Shown piece by piece: positions 24,201 through 47,920 of a DNA stretch of 64,000 bases (position 1 is its first letter; each line of letters opens with the position of its first letter). A program made the translations under genes and the position numbers. The notes under the pieces are model-generated. The model was not told where the DNA came from. It worked only from the letters and a program-made list of their open reading frames with translations, and made no database searches. Origin of the DNA: Aquila chrysaetos chrysaetos (lineage: Eukaryota > Chordata > Aves > Accipitriformes > Accipitridae); contig NC_044012.1 in the NCBI RefSeq assembly GCF_900496995.4, forward strand, positions 26,363,606 through 26,427,605. Direction: 5' to 3'.

Positions 24201-25480
24201 AGCTGCCCTGGGAAGGGGCAGGCAGAGCGGCAGCCCTGGAAGATTTGCTCTGAGCCAGCAAGGAAACCCCAGCCAGGCTGGGAACATTTGTTCCCAATTA
24301 GGATGGAGGACACTCCTTGCTGAGCAGGCACTCTGCATTTCCCCCAGCCCTGAGCCTTTTGCCACAAAAGTGCTGGGTGCAGGATGTGACCTCATGGGTT
24401 GGGTATGGAGGGGGCAGAGACTGGGGCAGCCCATGGATTTCACCCCTGCCCGTCCTGGTGTCCGTCACGGTGTCTGTCCCAGCGTCCATCCCAGTGTCTG
24501 TCCCAGTGTCCATCCCGGCCCCGCACCGTGATGTGGCTGCCTCCAGGGCAGAGCGTTGCGTCGTGCATCACCCACTGCACTGTACTGCTAACAAGACCAT
24601 CTCCACCGCCTGTAATTATTTCCCAGGGCGACGAATGATTAATTCTGCTCAGGAGCTGTGGCTTTCTGCAAACTCACCCGTGCAATTATCTGGCAGGCTC
24701 CATGCCAGCCCCCCTGGGCAGAGGATGCTCCACGCCAGAGAAAGTTTGAGTGAGATCTGGTTAAAAAAAGCCCTGACACTGGCTCATGGGTTCTGCCATG
24801 CTCCCGTGGGGCTGGGCTCTGCAAAGGAGGGTCCCCAGCTGCACCCTGGATCCCACTGGGTGCCCAGGGCACCAAGGTCCCAACATGTCCCTCCAGGAGC
24901 AATCTGCAAACCATCAAATGTAAAGATACATTCATTATCCTTGGTCCCCATGACATGGATGCAGGTAGGTAAACTGAGGCACAGCACATGCTCTCTGTGG
25001 GACCAAGCTCGGCTGTGAGTGCCATGCTGGGACGTTGGGTCTGGCTGCTCCCATCACCTTTTTGGGGCTGGCGAAGCCCCTGGGTCCCTCCAGCCCCCGG
25101 ACAGTGCCTCCACCCACATGGGGACCTGCTGTGGCCTCACCAGCAAAGGGGGTTTTGCATGACAAAGCGTCTGCTGGCTACCGGGACACCTACCGGTGGC
25201 CTCCTCTCCATCCAGCTGAAGCTGCCAAATATTAGAAATAACCATCCAAAGGGCATTCCCGTGCCGTGGTGGGGGGCCATGGCGGGTGGACCCCCTTCTC
25301 CAGCTGGGTCTGGGAGAGCCAGGTCTGGCTGCTCTTCCACTTCTGCTGCATTGGGTTAAATAACGTGCCTGGGTTGAGCATCCTCCTCTCCCCGCGCGCG
25401 CTCGGCGTCTCGTGCTGGGTTTGCCAGCTGCCAGGAAGGAGGGAAGGGGAGGGACGAAGCGCCTGCCAACACGGTAATAA
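21300..25480. other. Intergenic DNA between the NES and BCAN 5' ends
   Basis: No coding gene is recognised. The interval contains a 51-bp minisatellite (23440-23655), a MIR-like core (24964-24985) and a homeodomain-site-rich island around 24550-24720 (TAATTATT, GATTAATTC, CAATTATC). It separates two divergently transcribed nervous-system genes and so may hold shared regulatory DNA. Confidence 0.55.
23440..23655. repeat. 51-bp minisatellite
   Basis: About four copies of a 51-bp unit; ATGTCCCTGGGGGATGC recurs at 23454, 23505, 23556 and 23607, exactly 51 bp apart. Confidence 0.9.
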
Positions 25481-25499
25481 TTTTTTTTTTTTCCTTAAT

Positions 25500-25795
25500 T
25501 AGGGGAAGGAATAAATATAAAAGGAGGAGGGAAAGGGGAAGGAAAAAAAAAAAAAGAGACGAGGACACAGACACACACAGAAGACTCCTCTTTTCTCGGT
25601 GCCTGCACTTATGCCTGGTGGAGCTCGTTCCCAGCCGTCCTGCCAACCTGCTGCTGACCGCTGCCTGCACTGCCCCGGAGAAGCCGCAGCTCAGCCCCGC
25701 ACCGGGGCCCTCGGGAAGGGGAGCCCCCCCCAGCGCTGCCGTTCCCCCCACCACGAAAAAGGGCCGCCGCGGGGTTGCCACCGCGCACCGAGCAA
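25500..25795 (+). promoter_or_regulatory. BCAN: Candidate BCAN promoter and non-coding first exon
   Basis: A good TATA box (TATAAAAGG, 25516-25524) is followed about 30 bp later by an A-rich then CA-rich leader. A plausible donor, GAGCAAG|GTGGGA, lies near 25794. The next acceptor in the right place is TCCTTGCAG just before 31077, eight bases before the brevican ATG. Mammalian BCAN has a non-coding first exon separated by a multi-kb intron, which fits. No transcript evidence is available. Confidence 0.45.
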
Positions 25796-28700
25796 GGTGG
25801 GATGCGGGGAAAGCATTGGGCTTGGCCGACGGTCAACCACGGGGTGATGCATGGTCCGACCGGGCAGCTGCCTGCTGCCGTACTGCGCTATTAATTTCAA
25901 TATCTCATTTCACCTCTGCGCTGGTGGAAAGAGGAGAGCTGATCCAGTGTGGGGATGCCGAGAGCTTTCCCTGTGCTTTTCCCCATGGGATGCAGGCACA
26001 GGGGGGACAAGGCATCATCCTGCCCTGCAGCAGAGAATGCTCAAAGCTGGTGGTCCCCATGGTCCCGCTTTGGAGAGGTTTGTCCTTGTCACCGACCCCC
26101 CCAGGAGGACAGCATCGCTCTGCAAGTTCTTTTTTTTAGTGGATCAGCTTGTACCAGTGCTGGCTCTGCAGCACTGGAGGCAGAGCAGGGGCTGAAGGGG
26201 GGGTTCTTGGAAAAAGGACTTTGGTGCTGCCTGGCTGCCACAGCCTGGAGCCCAGCCTGTCCTGCTGCCCAGCCGGCACTGGGGATAAGGGGGATTTTTG
26301 GGGCTCTTTCAGCAGCTGCTCGCATGGGACTCTTGTTTTGGGAGAGCTGCTGGGGGTCCAGCATGGGTCTGGGGTGTCCCATCATTGGGGAGCCCTCCCC
26401 ATCTGTCCTGCAGAACCTCTGGACAGGTCCTTGTCCCAAGGATGCTGCAGTCAGGGTAGCAGTGGAAAGGGAAACTGAGGCATGGAGCTGGCCAGGGGCT
26501 TGCACAGAGATCCAGGGGTCCAGCTCCCCTCTCTCCTGCCTGGTTGCATTGCTGCTCTCCATGGGGACGTTTTCAGGGGCAAGCTGCCTTGTCCCAGAGG
26601 GGCTAGGGTAGAGCCCAGGGTTTGGGGTGGCTGCAGGGTACCACTGGCTCTCCCCATCCTCCCCCGGCTTTCTCACCTCCATCCCCAGGCTCTGCCAAGT
26701 GTCCCAGTGTTGGGGACGGGAGGGGCTGGAGGAAAATAGAAACATTTTGCGGGATTTTCATGGCTTTTCTCCAGCAAGCAGCCCTAGCGTGAACCCCAGG
26801 TCCCTTGTGGGGTGCCCCTGGCTGGGGCAGTTTGCTGCAATCCCCTTCCCCTCTCACAGCCAGAGCATTTCATCCCTGGGATGAAGGGGCTGCCCTTGAG
26901 CATCCCCTCCGGGAACCGCTTTTGGCCGAAGCCTCCCTCATCATGCTGACTTCTCCCATCTCAATCCAACCCAGAACCTGTTGCTCTTCCTTTTGGTTGC
27001 TGGAGGGGTGGGAAAAACTCCCTCTGCCCCAGCCTGGAGCCTTTTCCAGCTGCTGGACATGTGCATGGCAGTGTGAGGGTGATCAGGATGCTTTAGGGCT
27101 GCTCTTTGGGGAATGGGTTTAGACTGGGGAAACTGGGAGACCAGGTGATCTTGTGCTGGGAGCAAGGAGCTGCAAGTCTGCTGGTGAGCGTGCAGAGGGG
27201 CTGGGGAGTCCCGGCTTAGCGGGATGCATCTGAGCAGCAGTGCCGAAATCTGGGACCCCCCCATCCTCCATCCCACACTTCTCCTGTCCCACCTCGTGCC
27301 TCAGTTTCCCCACCAGAGCCCCACAGCCAGGAAAGGCAGGGATGGGTGTGCAAACCTTCACGTGTGCATGCGACATGCTCACCCAGCCTCACACATCCCT
27401 GTGGGTTCCTATAGGGTCTGCTCTCACCCCCACCCCTCCGTGCGGGACTGTATCTCCCCAGGGACCCTCACTGGGCTCCCCTGGTCCCCCTGCTATGGGT
27501 GGGGCACATCCCTGCATCCCAGCCCTGCAACAAGGAGCCCCTTTCTCCCTGCTGGAATAGGGGGGTCTGAGCGGTTCTGGCAGCCAGAGGGACCCCCCAT
27601 TCTCCCCAGCTGCTTCCGGCCTTTTAAGCTCTGCCAGCCGCTGCTGCCAAGAGATTGCCAGGTGCTTCCCACTGCATCCCCTGTGCAGAGTGCGGCCCTC
27701 CCACCCCAGCCTCCTCTCAGGGGAGCCAGTGTGTCCCCCGGCACTGCCCTGCTCCGGGGACCCCCACCAAGCACGGCTGCACCCCATGCACATCCAGTGA
27801 TGGGGATGGATCCTGGATGAAGGGCCAGTTTGAAGCAAGGAGGGGGAAACTGATACGGAGGCAGCCACGTGTGTGCCGGGATGGATGTGTGTGTGGATGG
27901 GGACATCAGTGTGGCCGGCTGGCTGGGGTGGCAGTGGGGTGTCCGAAGCTCTTTGCCGGTGGGGATGGGGCTGCCCGCTTGTGCCTGGAGCGGGGCCAGA
28001 CTCTGCCCATGGCTGCTGACTCATTCTGCAGCTGAGCATCCCTGGAAAGCCAGCACTCCGCTGCCTGCCCTCCCCCCGGCTCGCTGCAGGCTGGCAGGGC
28101 ACCTTGTGAGCCTGGATGAGTAACTGTCACATGGAGGGAACAAGGGGGCCATGGAAGAGAAAGACCCTCTCTGGAGATGGGAAGGAATCCGGCCCTCAGC
28201 CATCCCCTCACAGCATCTCCTGCCTTTCACCCTGGACCGGGTGCTGTAGTTCCAAATTGCACTGGCCCCGTGTTCAAGGAGCCACCTCTGAAAGTGGGGC
28301 CGAGCTCAGGGGAGAATGAAAGATTGCTCCTGTCCCAAAATAGACTTCAGCTCCATTTTCCACCTGGTTTCCCACAGAAATGGAGGTTAGCCAGCCCCAC
28401 CACTTGCATGCGTGCCTATGTCTCGGTCCGTCCCCAGCGGCTCCTGAGCTCCAAGGTCTCGGAGACGATTGAGCCCCTCGAGCCGCTGCCATCCCTCCCT
28501 CTCTGAGCTTTTTGGCTGCCTTTCCCTAGTCCTGCTCCCAGCTTTTCTCTCCCGACATGTGGGCTGAAAAATTTTCCATTTGTGGCAAATATGAAAAAAA
28601 ACCCACCCAAAAATCCAACCCCAAACCCCAAATGTGATGTCTGAAAGTTTCTTCCAGGCCCTTGGGGCATTGCCCATGGGCAGGGTGAAACTAGGTTTAA

Positions 28701-29174
28701 CCCTCTCCACATCCCATTCCCGGTGCCGGCACCCTGGTCCCAGCCAGGGAGGTGCGTGGGAGGGGAGCAGACACCCACTCACCCCAGCTTGCCCTGTTCC
28801 TGCAGAGTTTTATCACTTGAATTTCCTCCCTGGGGCTTCATGGCCGCTGCTGCCGGCCACTGCTCACGCCACCTCGGCGCCTTGGGAACGAGAAGAAAAG
28901 GCACCCGCGACAAAAGCCTTCCTTGCTTGGCCGCCCGGGGGGACAGCAGCCAGCCCTCGCGCTGGAGCCTGGCCATGGCCGCTGAGCAGGAGGGTTTTGT
29001 CCCTCGCTCCAGAGCTGTGGGGCTGAATTCAAATGATCTGACCGGAGCACAGAAAGCCCCCAGCTTGGCTCTGGCACCACCAGCCGGGTCCTGGGCAATT
29101 GGGTTTTGGCTGCCCGTGCCGAGCTCCTGCTGGGAAGGGGGGGTGGTTTGTGGTCTGCACATGATAGTCAACGT

Positions 29175-29635
29175 CCACGGTGCTTGGTGCTAGGGGCTGT
29201 ATGTCCCTGGTGCATGGTGCCAGGGGCTGTACATGCATGGTCTGTGGTGCCAGGGGCTGTACATGCATGGTGCTTGCTGCCAGGGGCTGTATGTCCCTGG
29301 TGCATGGTGCCAGAGGCTGTACATCCATGGTGCCAGAGGCTGTACATTGATGGTGCTAGAGGCTGTATGTCCATGGTGCATGGTGCCAGGGGCTGTACGT
29401 CCATGGTGTGTGGTACCAGGGGCTCTGTGTCCATGGTGTGAGGTGCTATGGGCTGTATGTCTGCGGTGCATGGTGCTACAGGCTGTACATCCATTGTCCA
29501 TGGTGGTAGGGGCTGTATGTCCACCCTGCTTGGTGCTACAGGCTGTACATTCATGGTGCATGGTACCAGGGGCTGCATGTCCATTGAGCTTGGTGCCAGG
29601 GGCTGTGCGTGCATGGTGTGTGGTGCCGGGTCTGT
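29175..29635. repeat. 30-bp minisatellite, about 15 copies
   Basis: The unit is of the form CAGGGGCTGTATGTCCCTGG followed by TGCATGGTGC. It repeats with exact 30-bp spacing, apart from one partial copy near 29320-29355. It is the largest tandem array in the window. Confidence 0.92.
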
Positions 29636-30439
29636 ATTCACACCCTCACCCTGCTGCATTGGTCCCATGGGTAAACTCAGATAGCACTGTTCGCAGAGGG
29701 ATGCAGGTGATGAGGACAGCCTCCCGTCAGGCTGGCCCTGGCAGCTGGCAACCTGGCCCAGAGAGTGCTGTGGAGGTGCCAAATCCGCTTCTGTGGCTGC
29801 TGAAATCAATGCAGCACAAAGAGTTCATAAATTAAAAAGCTGCTCTGAGTCTCAGGGCTGCTATGCTCCTGTCCTGGGGAACCCCATGGTGCATCCACGG
29901 TACGGGGCGGGGGGGGGGGCGGGGAGCTGAGGAAACCCCCAGCCCCCTGAGGAGCCTCTGCAGAGGGGTGAGGGGCTACTGGGGCTGTGCTCCCCTACAC
30001 CATGCAGGGGCATCTCCCCGCATCCCCAGCATCGGCCTCCTCTCCAGATGGCTGCAAGAGGCCGTGGGTAGCCAGAGCCCCTCCACGACGTGCCCGGCGT
30101 CCCCAGCGGTCTCCTGTGCTTTTCCCCGGGGAGGGTTGGGGGCCAGTGATGGCAGTGCTAGCCACTGGGCTCTCCTTTCAGCCACCGATCCCCAGCCTGC
30201 AGGGGAGAGCCCTTTGTGCCAGGCGGCCTTGAGAGAGGCCTGGGACATAATGGCTGCTTTGGTCGGCCCCGGTTTTCCCAGCCTGCGCGTGGGGAACCTC
30301 CGGCGTGAGCTGAATGCCAAAGAGAAGCTCTCCTGCTCCTTCCCTCCCCCTCCACCCTGTGCTTTGTGTGCCCTCGGCTGTGTCCCCCCCACTCCCCGGC
30401 AGCTCACTGACCTCAACCCCCACCGCACAACCCACCCCC

Positions 30440-30547
30440 CCTCCTGCAGTGCACACGTGCATGAGCGCATGCACATGCATGTGCGCACCCGCACGTGTGC
30501 ATGCTGCGACACGCGTGCAGAAGCACAAGCGCACACGTGCATGCCTT
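30440..30547. repeat. Alternating purine-pyrimidine (GCAC/GTGC-rich) tract
   Basis: About 105 bp are dominated by GCACACGTGCATG-type alternation on both strands. This composition can adopt Z-DNA. It is flanked by ordinary GC-rich DNA. Confidence 0.7.
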
Positions 30548-31084
30548 GCTTGCACACTCGCCTCCCTGGCCGGGGATTGCTACCTCTTTCCTGCTCAACA
30601 CCAGCTATTAAAAAAAACCCTTCTGAGGTTTTTCACTGCGGCGCCTGTGAACACACAGCCCCAGCTCTGGCATCGTCTCCCTGCACGCCAAGGCCAGGGT
30701 TTGGGCTCAGATTTTCCATGCCATTGGGGCCAGGTTGGGCTTTGCTGTCCCCAGGGGACCCGGCTCCCTGGGAAGGCTGGTGGGGCTGGATGGGACCCAG
30801 TGGCACCCAGCCAATGGTCCCAGTTGCTCGTGCTGTCTCCTTCCTCCTGTTAAACAGGGCACGTTTCCTTCTTTTCACCATCCAAGGTCCAGATTACCCC
30901 GTGGCCGTGCTGGTGCTGGCCTCTCCCTCTGTGCCCTGATGCCGCATGCATCATCCCATCCCCACACACATGGGCTGGGGTCTCTCCGTGACTCTCCCCC
31001 TCGTGCAGGGAAGGGATATTTTTTATGCTTCTTTGGATTTTAAGCACAGCCGGTGTTTTTTCCTTCCTCCTTGCAGGGCAGAGG

Positions 31085-41864
<10,780 letters not shown>

Positions 41865-42358
41865 GGGAGCCACCACCTCCCCAGGCCCTGGAGCCGGCGC
41901 GGATGGGGACGTCACCGGGACACCAGCACAGATCCTGGCATGGCATGACACCTTACTGTTGGGTGTCTGCCTCCTTGTTTGTTTTATATCTGTACAAAGA
42001 AATCCTAATAACTAAAGATCCCCTCAAAAGGAACCGACAGTGACCCAAAATGTAGCACAAAGGGTGTTTTGTTCCTGGAGTCACAACAGAGTCGAAATCA
42101 AAGGGGGACCGCAGGCAGGTGATGGCACTGATGTGCCAGCATCACCTCCGGCTGCTTTCTCCCACTTCTGGCCCAAGGATCCTCATCCTGAGACACGCTG
42201 ATGGGGCATGACACAGGGACATCCAAGCTGTGCTGCAGCTCAGCACCCGTTCCGGGGTGCAGGGGGGCTTTTGCACTTCCCAGGAAAGGCAGAAGCTACT
42301 GCCTCGGGCTCGGAGTGGGTACGTGTCGCCCAAACCCCCTCTCTGTGCTTCTGTGGGT

Positions 42359-42364
42359 ATTAAA
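42359..42364 (+). terminator. BCAN: Possible BCAN poly(A) signal (secreted form)
   Basis: ATTAAA about 495 bp after the stop codon. No canonical AATAAA was seen nearer, so the assignment is tentative. Confidence 0.4.
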
Positions 42365-42954
42365 ACCAGTAAACCGATGGCACGGAGCAGTGGCCTGGTC
42401 ATTTGGGGCAGCGCTGGCACAGAGGTGGGAAAGGGAGAGCTGCACAGCCCCAGAATGGGGAGCGTGGCAGCACCCACCAGCATTGTGAAGCTGGAGAGCC
42501 CCTGGCACAGCCTGAGCACAGCAACATCCCCAGGGACCACAGAAACAGGGAGGCACAGCCCAAAGTGCCCCTGCATCCCAGTGGCATTGGGGACCGGTCA
42601 GGGATCAGGCTGGGATGCTGCTCCCGGCAAACACATGTGACTTGGAGGGCACATTGTAGGTGCCAGGGGATACTGGCATCTCCCCACACTGTTTTTCCCC
42701 CAGCACCGTGCCAGCTCTGGTGCTTTTTATAGCTCTCCCTGACTGTCGAACAGCAAAACTCAGAAACCCCTGGTGTGCGGTGCCAGGAACACTGATAACC
42801 CCTGGCAGAGGGCGGCTGGGGGGGGGCCTGCACTGGCTGCCCCCCTGCTTGAGACGGAAAGTCTTTGTCAAATTCCCCTCATCGAGAGGCCAGACAGTCC
42901 CAGGGGGCAGAGGCCAGGCAAAAGCGTGGCTTTGCTGTGCAGCTTTACCATCGC

Positions 42955-42960
42955 TTTATT
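42955..42960 (-). terminator. HAPLN2: HAPLN2 poly(A) signal
   Basis: TTTATT on the plus strand is AATAAA on the minus strand, 442 bp past the HAPLN2 stop codon. The 3' ends of BCAN and HAPLN2 are therefore about 0.6 kb apart. Confidence 0.75.
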
Positions 42961-43401
42961 AATTGAGAAGGCGAAACTCCATTAGTCACGCTCGTTAATG
43001 CCCAGCCCTCCAGTGCGCTTGCACCAGCCAGAGTCCTTGTGGCTGCGGGGAGCAAGGATGGGCCAAGGGACACACTGGGGTTGGGGAAGGGGGGGCCTGT
43101 GCTGCTGGCTGGGGGGGCTGGATTAGACCCCCTTCCTGGCCCAGCAACGGGTCTGGCTTCTCCAGCAAGCCCCGAACACCCAACAAGCCCCAAAGCAGGC
43201 TGGGGCGTGGGGAGTAGCTTCATCAGAGGATGCACCGAGCACCCAAACCCAGCTCTATCGCTCCATCAGAGGATGCACGAACCACTCGAAATCACTGGGA
43301 GACCCCCCCTAATACCCCACCTCAAGCTCTCCACCCGGGTGACAGGGGCCGGCATCCTACCATGGTACCCTTCGCTCAGCCCACCTCTCCTTCTGGCTTT
43401 T

Positions 43402-45174
<1,773 letters not shown>

Positions 45175-45189
45175 CCTTAGAGCTGGGGG

Positions 45190-47900
45190 CAGGGCGGTGC
45201 CTGGGGGGGGGCGCAGGGGTCAGGGACGTGCAGTGGGATGTACCCCGATGGCTGGGGGCATCTGCAGTGCTTGCTGCTGGGTATGCCATGGGGCCGATGG
45301 ATGGCCCTGGTCAGCTGGGGTCTCACTGACATTTACTGTGCGAAGGGGACGTCCCCTCGCAAGACATTGAGCCAACAGAATATGCCAACCCTCCTCCTCA
45401 GTGCCACACACCTCTTACCGTCCCCAGCTGCGTCCTTTGGGGAGCTGCCGGTCCCATCCAACGCTTCCAGCGTGCGTCCTGCCCCGGTGCCCGCTGCGTC
45501 CTGTCTCCGTCACGGCTTCCCCATCGCAGGGTCGAGGGCTCCGGAAGGGTCAAATCTGTGTCACAGTGCTGCCAGGAAGAGGGGACACAGGGACATGGGA
45601 GGTGGCGAGTGGGTGCTCCCAGCCAGCCCCTTCCCTGTCACCGTCCCGGGGCGGGCAGCGTCCCGGCAGCCCCACTGCCCCGCGGTGCCTTGGCGCCTGC
45701 TCCCATGGTGCGCAGGAGTGGCGAGAGCTGGCCGTGCCCTCGCTCTCTGCCCTGTTGCCGTCTCTTCCTGCTTTCTTCTCTTTTTTTTGCCCCCCTCAAC
45801 ACCTCCCCGAGGAACACACAGGGAGGAGGAAGCACAATTTCCCATTGTGAGCGTCTTTCTCTTTATTGTTCTGCTCGGCAAAACACAGCGTGCCCAGCTA
45901 ACAAACATCCCTTTATTTGCAGGCCACAGCATTGGGGAATTCAGGGAAGATGCCAGCACCGCACAGGGCTCCGGCAGCCCCTTGGACCAGCAAGGCCTCC
46001 CCTTGTCATTGGCCCCCAGTGCTGGGATGGTGCTCGCCGCTCCCGCAGACATCAGGACAATGGTTAATTTTATGCCCCCTCCACCTCAAGTCTCCAATGC
46101 GGGGATGCTGTTCCCATCCTTTGGGGCTCCTGTGGGTTGTGCAAGGGGGGTCTTGTATCCCACCGGCCTTATCCCACCCTGTGAAAAGACATCGGAAAGG
46201 CTTCCCCATCGTCACCTTGGGGCCGGGATGCTGCCAGGAGCAAAACAGGGCCACACAATGGGGCTGTGTTCTGGGCTCCCTTATCTTCTCCCTCCCCCAG
46301 GGTCCATCTCCAAGGGTGGAGGAAGCTTTTCTCAAAGGAAACACAAGACAAGCAGCATCTGTCCCCAGCACCAAGGGACACAGTGATCCTGGCTTCACCG
46401 TGGCACGCACGGCACAGAAAACAAACCTCCCTGGGGGGAAGCAGCACCAGGGCACATGCTGTCTCCCCGGCCCCTTGCCCCCAGCCTGCTCCCCACGGCT
46501 CCCAGCCCCTGTTCAAATTTGGCTGCTTGTACAGAGGGGTTAATGCAATAACCTGCCCTAACACTGATGCCAGCAGGCTGGACTGGAAGCCTGCGAGGCT
46601 CTCCCAGCTCAAACTGGTCAGTGCTTTGGCTCATTTTAATGAGCAAAATGTGGCCAGAACTTTGCTCCCCCCCAGCAGAGAAACGCTAAACCACAGCAGC
46701 ACTGCACGCTCCTCTCCTGCATCTCCCCACAGTTATTTTGTGGGTCCATGGCTGTTCAGACAGCACCTGTGATCTCCCTCCATCACACTTCCCATGCCCA
46801 CGGCTGCAAAAGTGGATCCTGATCCCCTCCAGCAATGCCCGTCCCTGGGCAGCAGCTCAGGGCTCCTTGGCTGGAGGATGCTGTTTCCCAGCTCTGTGGT
46901 ACCACAAACAAGCTGAGCTGTTTCTTGCATTTTTCCCAAGTGAAGGCAACAGCTACACCCCTCGGCTCTCACAAAACCACAGCCTGAACCAGGACACTTG
47001 CTGGGGCCTCCAAATGTGACTCATTCCCGTTCCCCATCCTGTTGGCGTCAGGGCATGACCCCAGCCTGATGCTGCTTATCTGAGATCATAATTTGGCCCG
47101 GCGCTTTGGAAAGGAGTTACCCGAGTCACTTCCCAAACACACACTGTGTTTTACTTCTCGGCTCCTTTTCTCTTCCTCTCCCTTTTTGGGATTTGTACCC
47201 GCTCTCGGTGCATTACAAACACCTCTCTGCAAAAGCAGAAGCAGCCAAAGTAAAGCAAAGGAAACCTTCACGTTCCAGCTCCTGGCACGGGTTGCTAACA
47301 GCAGCCTCTGACACCGCTCCTCGCCCTTATTTTTCAAGGCTCAGCTTCTCCTCCTCCCCACACAGCGCCACAGGTAAGCTCTTCACCAAAGCCCCCCGAA
47401 ACCATCATTTTTCCTACTGACCAGGGAGTTTAAACCTGGCTTTGCTGAGCTCGCTGGAGCCCAGCACCTCTGCAGTGGGTCAGTCCCACCATGCTTGCTG
47501 CACCACCCTCCATCTCCTCTGTCTGACCCAATCCCCCAAAACCACCATTTTCCTCCCATGCTGCGCCTCCAGAAAGGGTGAAACCTTGGATGTCCCCCAG
47601 CCGTGGTTCCCCCCACACCCCAAATCCCACCCCCACCCTCTTGCACCCAGCTGAGATGGATGCTGACATCAAAAGCCCCGTGTGCTTCCCCGGCACAGTG
47701 GCCTGAGCCGCCTGATGTGGCAAAACCAGGTGCCAAGGTGTGCCAGCCCAGGGTTTCTGTGTTAACAGTGCCGTCCTGCTCCTGGCCGGTTCTTCCACCT
47801 GTGGGAAGCACCGAGTCGAGGGCAGGACCTGGCAGCCGCCCTGGCAGGCGGAGTTTGCAGCCCCAGCGCGTCTTTCTTCGTGTGTCCCCGGTTTCAGGGG
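45190..47900. other. Head-to-head interval between HAPLN2 and RHBG
   Basis: No coding gene is recognised. The two flanking genes diverge from it, so it should hold the RHBG promoter and the HAPLN2 promoter with its non-coding first exon. I see no convincing TATA box in a decisive position. Confidence 0.5.
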
Positions 47901-47920
47901 GTTTGCCTGCCCCCGGCAAC

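Larger units (their letters stand above)
25800..31070. other. Probable first intron / 5' flank of BCAN
   Basis: No coding exon is recognised. It contains MIR-like cores (26468-26483 and 27298-27315), the 30-bp minisatellite at 29175-29635, and an alternating purine-pyrimidine tract at 30440-30545. Confidence 0.5.

Noticed and set aside
29175-29635. CRISPR-like regular repeat
   Set aside because: The 30-bp units are contiguous, with no unique spacers, and lie in a vertebrate genome: a minisatellite.
41880-41960. Alternative last BCAN exon starting near 41884
   Set aside because: The acceptor is plausible, but the one at 41839 comes first and closes in frame with a stop; without transcripts I kept the first.
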